Shown: positions 1 to 4,627 of the stretch, in pieces
Layout of the letters: each line of letters begins with the position of its first letter
How positions within the stretch are numbered: position 1 is the stretch's first letter
Source: Deinococcus aquatilis DSM 23025
Lineage (GTDB): Bacteria > Deinococcota > Deinococci > Deinococcales > Deinococcaceae
Direction: 5' to 3'
Assembly: GCF_000378445.1 (NCBI RefSeq)
Contig: NZ_KB899783.1
Location: 1 to 5,355, forward strand
Length of the DNA: 5,355 bases
Notes under the pieces: model-generated
Databases searched by the model: none
What the model was told of the DNA's origin: nothing
The model's input: only the letters and a program-made list of their open reading frames with translations
Translations under genes and position numbers: made by a program

Positions 1-165
1 AATGACCGACGACGCCCCTGCGCTTCCCGGGAAACGCTCAGCCAGCTCCCCATGCCGGACGTCCTTGGCTTGAAGGAGTGCCAGGACAACGAGAGAAAGC
101 AGTTCCACTTGGTTTTTGCGGTACTCCGGGAAATGAGCACAAAAGCAGCGCGTCAGATGGGTCAG
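1..165 (-). CDS. IS4-like transposase, N-terminal fragment (runs off left edge)
   Basis: About 55 codons are visible, ending open at base 1. The translation contains LTHLTRCF, HFPEYRKNQ, LLSLVVLALLQAKDVRHG and ELAERFPG. I recognise this as the N-terminal helical region of IS4-type DDE transposases common in Deinococcus; that rests on memory of the family, not a search. The catalytic DDE domain would lie beyond the left edge. The frame is the same as that of the integrase stop at 211-213, and there is no ATG, GTG or TTG between that stop and the conserved region. I placed the start at CTG (163-165). The codon before it is ACG (166-168), which could be a decayed ATG. No clear Shine-Dalgarno sequence precedes either codon, so the gene may be silent or start unusually. 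Its position directly behind a truncated integrase suggests this element inserted into that gene. Confidence 0.6.
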   Translation of the reverse strand, partial: MTHLTRCFCAHFPEYRKNQVELLSLVVLALLQAKDVRHGELAERFPGSAGASSVI

Positions 166-240
166 CGTGGCAGGGGACGCGTTCTGTTTTGACGGATCAG
201 ACGGGAGATTTCAACCCCTCAACAAAGTGTCGGGTACTGA
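1..240 (-). mobile_element. End of an IS4-like insertion sequence (partial; inner border uncertain)
   Basis: The transposase start at about 165 implies that the element's 5' end lies a little to its right. The integrase reading frame still looks integrase-like down to about base 245 (residues near RFLLQDLAP) and then ends abruptly, so the border is probably between about 190 and 250. I could not fix it, because the matching inverted repeat and the target duplication lie outside the window. The coordinate 240 is only a midpoint-type estimate. Confidence 0.4.
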
Positions 241-2082
241 GGATGGAGCCAGATCCTGAAGAAGAAATCGGATCAGCGCATTAACAGTGTCTTCCCGAAG
301 GCCTTCAATAGTTTGCAATAGATAGTAACCTTTTCTACTATTGTATTTTTCTCCATATTGGGGAACTATTTGAGGAGCACGAGGCCACTCTTTCTTGCGA
401 ATATCCATGACCGTCCGCCAGTAGGGGACTATTTTTTCGGTTATCACGTGCTCGGTGGATCGATAGCGCTCATCTTTTTTTCCTTTATGACGCACCCAAA
501 ATTCAACGCTGTCGTCCGGATTTTGGGAGGGGTTGGCGGAAATTTGAAGAAGCTCATTGGTGCGCAGTCCAGACCACTGCAATAGCATCAAAATGAGGAG
601 GCTGTAGGCTGCTGCGTTGTAAAGTAGCTGCGCTTCAAACAACGTCGGCGCGGCTATACCCTCAGTTCGAGCACGGTGAGCCAACGTCTTGCACAGGTTT
701 CCAAGAGAGTCGGATGGCTGTAGGAGCCCGGCCTGCGAGTGAGTGAGATCTTTTCGCGCGTATCCCAATTTTTCCAGGCGTCGCCGAGCTTGACAGTCAT
801 ACCAACTGCGAACTATCGGAATAAAAAACGGGTCTGGCACTGAGGCTCCAGTGTCGGGTTGGGTAGTGCCTAGGTACTCCGTCAGGTAGTGGCCATGATA
901 GCCCTGAAATTGGGCTTGGGATCCGTAAGTTTGCTTTGCCAGAGTCATGGCACAATGCACCCTGAGGTGAAGAAGGCTCGGCGCTCCTGAGACAGTCACG
1001 CTCAGGTGGAAATCAATTGAGGACTGGCCGTTCGCTTGCAGACCGCTTTTGGCTTTATCCACTGCCTCTGCCACCTGTCTGAGCAACTCAGTCCTGTCCT
1101 CAGCCGCCTGATAGAGCCTCCCGACCACTCGAAGGATTGCCTTGGCATCGGGAGCCCTTGGAGAAAGGGTAGGGTGCGAAGTATTTGGGAGGAGCTTGGT
1201 GACATCTACCGAGCCAAGCAGCCACGGTTGGAATGAGATTACGCTCCGTTGCATGCCCAAAAACCGGTTTTGGGCATGCACTGCTCCTGCGTAATAACCC
1301 AAATACTTCAGGTTCAACTTACGCCGCCCCACGTATTGGCGTAACTGGTGCTCCGTCAGGGGCCCATCCTTCTTTATGCCAAGCGTCCGGTAAATGTGTG
1401 CTAAGCCTGACAGGTAGGACTGGAGCGAGTCTGGCTGGTGAAAGTTGTCCCTGACAGTCAGATCGCCAATTAGCACTGCGGCCGCACACGCCATAGTCCT
1501 CCCCCAAGGCTCCGTCAGGTAGCTGTGCAGTTGCCGAAGAACCGCATCGTACCGGGCAGGAATTTTTAGGGGTGACTGGCAATGCTGTTGCAAATGCTGT
1601 TGCAGAAGCTTAAGGATAGGCTCCGGAAGGGACTGAAAATTCCACCAGTGCTGTGAGGGCAAATACTCACCGGTTAAAAGTATCCGGACAGCGTACTGTG
1701 TGTTTGCATCATCAGCCAGGCCGGTTCGCAAACTGTCCTCGAGGGCGTGACCGACAGCTCTCACGGCTCTGCGTCTTTCCTTTCCAGTCAGCTCAGGAAA
1801 GCGGAAGCTTGTCAGGTCTTCCGGACACCCTTGTTCCAGCCAAGGGGCAAACCAATAATTATGGATAGTCACTAGGCAGCGAAAGCATCTTTCCCAGTAG
1901 GGCGGTTCCCGACGCAGTGTGTAGATCACCAGCAAGCTGCGCCAGGGTACCCGACGACGATAACTTTCCAGAAGCTTCTCGAGCACCTCTGCCGATGGGC
2001 AGAGGTCGGGATTGCGCCAAACAGCGGCCTGGGCCTGAAGTGACTCGTCCATCAAGCTGAGCAGTTGCTCCAGTTGGCTCAT
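211..2082 (-). CDS. Large tyrosine recombinase (TnpB-like integrase), C-terminally truncated
   Basis: This is a 623-residue protein of the site-specific integrase type. Near the C-terminus, LLQWSGLRTNELLQI (about residues 499-513) is the box I signature, with the catalytic Arg at about 507. The following strand-like stretch EFWVRHKGKKDERY supplies the expected catalytic Lys (about 533-536). The reading frame stops at RFLLQDLAPSSVPDTLLRG, before any HxxR box or Tyr nucleophile, so the protein as encoded cannot cleave DNA. Residues 1 to about 490 form a long, mostly helical-looking region that I cannot assign to a domain. Size and order after a smaller recombinase resemble TnpB (about 630 aa) of Tn554. 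The start is chosen from the ATGA overlap with the upstream integrase stop and a GAGGG ribosome site 6 nt ahead. An IS4-like transposase begins just past the stop, so IS insertion is the likely cause of the truncation. A frameshift is less likely. Confidence 0.75.
   Translation of the reverse strand: MSQLEQLLSLMDESLQAQAAVWRNPDLCPSAEVLEKLLESYRRRVPWRSLLVIYTLRREPPYWERCFRCLVTIHNYWFAPWLEQGCPEDLTSFRFPELTGKERRRAVRAVGHALEDSLRTGLADDANTQYAVRILLTGEYLPSQHWWNFQSLPEPILKLLQQHLQQHCQSPLKIPARYDAVLRQLHSYLTEPWGRTMACAAAVLIGDLTVRDNFHQPDSLQSYLSGLAHIYRTLGIKKDGPLTEHQLRQYVGRRKLNLKYLGYYAGAVHAQNRFLGMQRSVISFQPWLLGSVDVTKLLPNTSHPTLSPRAPDAKAILRVVGRLYQAAEDRTELLRQVAEAVDKAKSGLQANGQSSIDFHLSVTVSGAPSLLHLRVHCAMTLAKQTYGSQAQFQGYHGHYLTEYLGTTQPDTGASVPDPFFIPIVRSWYDCQARRRLEKLGYARKDLTHSQAGLLQPSDSLGNLCKTLAHRARTEGIAAPTLFEAQLLYNAAAYSLLILMLLQWSGLRTNELLQISANPSQNPDDSVEFWVRHKGKKDERYRSTEHVITEKIVPYWRTVMDIRKKEWPRAPQIVPQYGEKYNSRKGYYLLQTIEGLREDTVNALIRFLLQDLAPSSVPDTLLRG
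1250..1280. repeat. 31-bp near-perfect palindrome inside the integrase gene
   Basis: Arms TGCATGCCCAAAA (1250-1262) and TTTTGGGCATGCA (1268-1280) are perfect 13-bp inverted copies around a 5-nt centre, ACCGG. Each arm carries the small palindrome GCATGC near its outer end. The repeat lies within codons for the HAQNRFLGMQ region (about residues 268-277) of the large integrase. It could form a strong mRNA or single-strand DNA hairpin, or be a dyad protein-binding site. No T-run follows, so it is not a typical terminator. Confidence 0.85.
1581..1604. repeat. 12-bp perfect tandem duplication
   Basis: AATGCTGTTGCA occurs twice back to back (1581-1592 and 1593-1604). On the minus strand it encodes a QQHL-QQH repeat in the large integrase. 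The length is a multiple of three, so the frame is kept. It looks like a slippage or small duplication event. Confidence 0.85.
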
Positions 2083-3365
2083 AACTGGCCCTCGAATGTC
2101 ATGCCAGAGACACGGGCCCTTTCCTTCCCGCGCTCAGGTGCTTCATCTGGATGTTCAATCGACTCTCGAGCTAAAAGCTTGACTTCGCGGAAATAGAGCT
2201 TCAGCAACTTGGTCGCCACACCAGCGTGGTCGTAGGTGGCGATGCTCAGCGCATCGACCCAGCCCATGCGCTCCGTGTAGGCCAGGAGGGCCGGGACGTG
2301 TTCTTTCGGACTGGCCCCGTGTGCCTCTGCAATCTCCGTGAGGTCTTGATTGATCCGCCAGTGACGCGTTTGATGAATTACAACAACCAGGTTGCCGCAT
2401 TTCATGGCTGACCCCCATGCATGGCGGCGGAACGAGGCAGGCGTGTAGGGATTGCCTTGACGGGTCAGGAAGATAGGCACCTGGCTCAGTTCCAGGTTTT
2501 TGGACAGGAGGTAACGCACGTACCGTTCAGGTGTATGTGATCGCCCCTTCAGCCACGCCTGATAGTCCTCCTTGCGGTCCTGATCTTGGCCCAGTCCTTC
2601 CCTATTGGTCAGGTGGTGATCCAGAGCAGCCCTGGCGGCCGAGTTGAGCGAAAGGTTTTTAATTAGTGCGTCTCCCTGGCCTTTGTTGCGGGCCAGTAGA
2701 CCACCGTCCACCAAGCTTGCCCACGTGAGGCCTGTCACCTCGTCGATGCGTGCGCCAGACGACAGGCAAATTTCGAGTATCGCCAAATCGCGGCTGCTCC
2801 AGCCCGCAGCCTGAGCTGCGCGCCGAAGCTCGTCGGGCAACGTTTTGTTGTGCAAGATCGGCACGGCAACCCGGCGCCCGCCCTTGATCCGGTAATAGAC
2901 GTATGGGGGGGACATCTTCTGGGATTGCCGGTGACGCCGAACCAGATAGGCTGGAATAGCGATCTGCGCGAACGGCCTGCCTATGCGCCACCCCAGATCC
3001 GCTATCAGCCCGAACACGGACCGGAACCGGGAGAGAACCGTTGCGATCGTCTTGGGTTCGACGTCGGGGCCAAAGTTGAAGCGGTGTTTCCGGGCCCCGG
3101 GCCGATAGAGCAGTTCGGCGTGGTAACGGGCTTCGAAATAGGTTTTCGCTGTGGTCAGGATGTCAACGTTAGGCGACGAGAGCGTGATTTCGGGATTAGT
3201 GCTCAGGAGCGCATGGAGTTGACGGATGCAGTCCTCGGCGATGGCCGGATGTTCCTTGGTGAGTTCCTGATACAGGTACGTGTATTGGTCGTGACGTCGG
3301 TGGGCGACGTAGACCAGCGTCATTGCCGCCGCTGTATAAAAGCGCAAGTTTGGGGTGTAAGGCAT
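2079..3365 (-). CDS. Tyrosine recombinase / phage-type integrase (first gene of the pair)
   Basis: This 428-residue site-specific recombinase of the DNA breaking-rejoining family would cut and rejoin DNA through a 3'-phosphotyrosine link. A complete catalytic set is visible: box I Arg206 in SSGARIDEVTGL, Lys in NKGQGDALIK (228 or 236), box II His331 and Arg334 in HQTRHW, Trp369 in RMGW, and Tyr378 in SIATYDHAG. The Trp-to-Tyr distance of 9 matches the usual GH(x)8Y pattern. Residues 1 to about 170 would be the arm- and core-binding part. Its stop overlaps the next integrase start (ATGA), so the two are probably one translational unit, as in Tn554 tnpA-tnpB. IS-A ends only about 4 bp before this ATG. 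The frame stays open upstream into the IS end, and the nearest Shine-Dalgarno-like AAGG is about 12 nt away. The true start or promoter may therefore have been removed by the insertion. Tyr recombinase identity is secure; the exact family and target are not. Confidence 0.88.
   Translation of the reverse strand: MPYTPNLRFYTAAAMTLVYVAHRRHDQYTYLYQELTKEHPAIAEDCIRQLHALLSTNPEITLSSPNVDILTTAKTYFEARYHAELLYRPGARKHRFNFGPDVEPKTIATVLSRFRSVFGLIADLGWRIGRPFAQIAIPAYLVRRHRQSQKMSPPYVYYRIKGGRRVAVPILHNKTLPDELRRAAQAAGWSSRDLAILEICLSSGARIDEVTGLTWASLVDGGLLARNKGQGDALIKNLSLNSAARAALDHHLTNREGLGQDQDRKEDYQAWLKGRSHTPERYVRYLLSKNLELSQVPIFLTRQGNPYTPASFRRHAWGSAMKCGNLVVVIHQTRHWRINQDLTEIAEAHGASPKEHVPALLAYTERMGWVDALSIATYDHAGVATKLLKLYFREVKLLARESIEHPDEAPERGKERARVSGMTFEGQL
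2089..2093 (-). promoter_or_regulatory. Ribosome binding site of the second integrase
   Basis: GAGGG lies 6 nt before the ATG at 2080-2082, inside the last codons of the upstream integrase gene. Together with the ATGA overlap it supports this start and translational coupling of the two recombinases. Confidence 0.6.
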
Positions 3366-3382
3366 AACATGGGCTGGCCTTA

Positions 3383-3387
3383 ATTTT
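3383..3387. repeat. ATTTT, left copy of a possible 5-bp target duplication
   Basis: ATTTT sits directly outside TGGACG (3388) and recurs at 4599-4603 directly outside CGTCCA (4598). This would be a target duplication if IS-A has the shorter 1211-bp extent. It may be chance, because AT-rich bases before TGGAC are part of many IS3-family ends. Confidence 0.35.
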
Positions 3388-3408
3388 TGGACGACTTCGA
3401 GTAGAGAC
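3387..3408 (+). repeat. IS-A inverted repeat, orfB side (core part)
   Basis: The stretch begins TTGGACGAC and ends AGAGAC. It matches the reverse complement of 4578-4599 at about 17 of 22 positions, including TTGGACG and AGAGAC intact. It is the transposase-binding part of the IS end; the outermost bases probably extend to 3370. Confidence 0.75.
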
Positions 3409-3413
3409 TCGGC

Positions 3414-4235
3414 TCAACCACAGGGTACAGGATGTGAGACCGATTGAGCCAGCCAGGTGGCGGAAAACGCGTCGGGCGTTTGGTAAGCCAGCGAAGAATG
3501 GGGCCTGTGGGTGTTGTAAAACGCTCGCCAGCCTTCGATCAAGACACCTGCATGTTTGGCCGAATACAACACTTCCTGGCTCAAACATTCTTCTCGCAAA
3601 CGGAAATGAAAACTTTCGGCAAAACCGTTCTGCCAGGGTTTTCCCGGTTCTATGAACCGGATGGTGACCTCTTGCACGGCCAACCAAATGCCCAAATCAC
3701 GAGCAATGAATTCTGAGCCGTTGTCGCTCCGCAGGAAGTTCGGGGCACCTCTCTCTTTGATGACTTCGTCTAGGACGGCTTTCACGTCCATAGACGTGAA
3801 AGCCTCTGCGACGCGGATGGCGAGAGATTGCCGGGTGAATTCATCCGTGAGGGTCAAGATTTTGAGGGTGGTACCTCCCAAGGTTTGGTCGAGAATGAAG
3901 TCGTATGTCCACACATGATTGGGGCATTCCGCGGTCATGGGGATGGTGTTGCCGGTGCGGATCTTCCGGATGGGCTTTTTCTTGATCGTCAGCTGCTCCT
4001 CCCGCCAAATCCGTCTGACCCGCTTCCGGTTGATATGGCTGCCTTCTTTGACGAGCAGCGCGTGGATGAATCGATAACCGCGACGCGGATGTTGCTCTGA
4101 TCGCTTGCGAATTCGGCCACGCAGTTCATCGTCCTGACGCGGTTTTGCTCGATCGTGCCAGGACGATTGAGGAAGACCCACCAAGAAGCAAGCCCGAACG
4201 GGCTTGACCCGCTGCGTGACGAGATCTCGCACCAT
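3414..4235 (-). CDS. IS3-family transposase OrfB (IS-A), DDE catalytic subunit
   Basis: This 273-residue protein belongs to the retroviral-integrase-like DDE transposases. The N-terminal part carries the HTH_21-type signature RRGYRFIHALL and NRKRVRRIW (about residues 51-77). The catalytic triad is visible as Asp112 in VWTYDFILD, Asp171 in RSDNGSEF and Glu207 in NGFAESFHFRLREE, with the IS3-typical D-35-E spacing. The C-terminal RPHSSLAYQTP is also typical. Length is normal for OrfB and no internal stop is seen, so the catalytic part looks intact. The start used is ATG 4233-4235. The frame is open further upstream through KAITTPEKRA, which in relatives joins to OrfA, so the working transposase is probably an OrfA-OrfB fusion made by frameshifting. 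Here OrfB is in +1, not -1, relative to OrfA. A 12-bp hairpin lies inside the gene. Confidence 0.92.
   Translation of the reverse strand: MVRDLVTQRVKPVRACFLVGLPQSSWHDRAKPRQDDELRGRIRKRSEQHPRRGYRFIHALLVKEGSHINRKRVRRIWREEQLTIKKKPIRKIRTGNTIPMTAECPNHVWTYDFILDQTLGGTTLKILTLTDEFTRQSLAIRVAEAFTSMDVKAVLDEVIKERGAPNFLRSDNGSEFIARDLGIWLAVQEVTIRFIEPGKPWQNGFAESFHFRLREECLSQEVLYSAKHAGVLIEGWRAFYNTHRPHSSLAYQTPDAFSATWLAQSVSHPVPCG
3777..3804. repeat. 12-bp perfect inverted repeat with 4-nt loop inside orfB
   Basis: GGCTTTCACGTC (3777-3788) and GACGTGAAAGCC (3793-3804) are exact inverted copies around CATA. They fall in the codons for AEAFTSMDVKAV of the transposase. No U-run follows on either strand, so this is not a standard terminator, but the mRNA should fold strongly here. 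Confidence 0.85.
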
Positions 4236-4245
4236 GGCACGCTTC

Positions 4246-4524
4246 TCAGGGGTCGTGATCGCTTTTTGCCAACACCTCCTTGACCCCCTCGATCAGGGGG
4301 CGCTGCTGGCCGACGATCCGCAACAGACGTGCATTTTCTTTCTCCAAATGTCGCAGCCGCTTGGCTTCATCCGGTGTGGTGTCGCCGTACTTCTTTTTCC
4401 ACGTGTAGTACGACGCCGGACTGCATCCGAAGGCCCGGCACAACTCTAGGGTGGGCTGTTCGCCTTTCTTGGCTTCTTGCAGCAAGTTGATGATTTGCTC
4501 TTCCGTGAACTGCTTCTGTTTCAT
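4246..4524 (-). CDS. IS3-family OrfA (IS-A), DNA-binding regulator/transposase N-terminus
   Basis: This 92-residue protein begins MKQKQFTEEQIINLLQEA. It has the helix-turn-helix of IS3-family OrfA (about residues 5-45, including LCRAFGCSPASYYTWKKKYG). A leucine-zipper-like helix follows (about 55-75, LRHLEKENARLLRIV), which in the family serves multimerisation. OrfA binds the IS ends and can act as repressor when not fused to OrfB. The start at 4522-4524 is chosen because GAGGAG lies 5 nt upstream and because family members start at this MKQ/FTEEQI region. A longer in-frame ATG at 4671 would read through the IS end and is not credible. The C-terminus (VLAKSDHDP) departs from the expected VLAKKAIT right at an A-run, marking the frameshift point to orfB. 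Confidence 0.9.
   Translation of the reverse strand: MKQKQFTEEQIINLLQEAKKGEQPTLELCRAFGCSPASYYTWKKKYGDTTPDEAKRLRHLEKENARLLRIVGQQRPLIEGVKEVLAKSDHDP
4263..4300 (-). promoter_or_regulatory. Putative orfA-orfB frameshift region (hairpin, SD-like site, A-run)
   Basis: In mRNA order there is a small perfect stem CCCCCT-gatcg-AGGGGG (4300-4284), then a perfect Shine-Dalgarno-like AGGAGGTG (4280-4273), then TTGGC, then AAAAAG (4267-4262). In IS3 elements orfA and orfB are usually joined by -1 slippage on A6G, helped by an upstream SD-like site. Here only five As are present and orfB lies in the +1 frame, so either the slip is +1 or -2, or one A has been lost. orfB could instead restart at its own ATG (4235), which has only a weak GAGAAG before it. 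Confidence 0.5.
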
Positions 4525-4526
4525 GA

Positions 4527-4535
4527 CCTCTCCTC
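4527..4535 (-). promoter_or_regulatory. Ribosome binding site of IS-A orfA
   Basis: GAGGAGAGG lies immediately before the orfA ATG, with the AGGAG part spaced 5 nt from it. It fixes the start at 4524 in preference to the upstream in-frame ATG. Confidence 0.7.
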
Positions 4536-4577
4536 GCTTTCCAACCTGACAAATCAGGGCTGGCATGGCGAGCCTTC

Positions 4578-4599
4578 GTCTCTCCTTCACGCCGTCCAA
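4578..4599 (-). repeat. IS-A inverted repeat, orfA side (core part)
   Basis: Read on the minus strand it begins TTGGACGGC and ends AGAGAC, pairing with 3387-3408. The outer extension, TGGAGTG followed by a C-run, reaches 4617. Confidence 0.75.
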
Positions 4600-4603
4600 T
4601 TTT
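4599..4603. repeat. ATTTT, right copy of a possible 5-bp target duplication
   Basis: This is the partner of 3383-3387, in direct orientation. It counts only if the inner ends of IS-A are the true ones. Confidence 0.35.
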
Positions 4604-4610
4604 CGGGGGG

Positions 4611-4627
4611 CACTCCAAAGTGGAGTG
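4611..4627. repeat. IS-A/IS-B junction: inverted TGGAGTG ends with 3-bp spacer
   Basis: CACTCCA (4611-4617), AAG (4618-4620), TGGAGTG (4621-4627). The two 7-bp arms are perfect inverted copies and are read as the outermost bases of IS-A (left arm) and IS-B (right arm). The layout, orfB-side end then 3 bp then orfA-side end of the next element, is that of IS3-family end-to-end junctions. I see no convincing -10 box across it. Confidence 0.65.

Larger units (their letters stand above)
3370..4617 (-). mobile_element. IS-A: complete IS3-family insertion sequence (orfA + orfB)
   Basis: The element holds orfA and orfB between related inverted ends. The orfA-side end reads TGGAGTGCCCCCCGAAAA followed by TTGGACGG, inward from 4617. 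The orfB-side end reads TGGGCTGGCCTTAATTTT followed by TGGACGAC, inward from 3370. Both have the IS3-family plan: a terminal TG, a C-rich stretch, and a TGGAC motif roughly 20 bp in. Size with these ends is 1248 bp. No matching target duplication flanks them (ACA against AAG). An alternative pair of ends, TGGACG at 3388 and CGTCCA at 4598 (1211 bp), is flanked by a perfect 5-bp ATTTT direct repeat. I prefer the outer ends because of family layout, but the inner ones are not excluded. The transposase resembles the IS2/IS407 side of the family. Confidence 0.7.

Noticed and set aside
215..245. STRHF in another minus-strand frame, resembling box II of the integrase after a frameshift
   Set aside because: The catalytic His would be Leu, the frame stops soon after, and no Tyr motif follows. 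IS insertion explains the truncation better.
358..585. 75-codon plus-strand open frame opposite the integrase C-terminus
   Set aside because: It is antisense to the segment with box I and the Lys motif and has no supporting features.
2850..3383. 177-codon plus-strand open frame opposite the first integrase
   Set aside because: It lies fully antisense to a gene with a complete catalytic motif set and has no recognisable motif of its own or convincing ribosome site.
3989..4240. 83-codon frame overlapping orfB, which a -1 slip in orfA would enter
   Set aside because: It encodes no transposase motifs; the DDE motifs are all in the other frame. It is a shadow frame, though it shows that -1 slipping would not yield a working fusion here.
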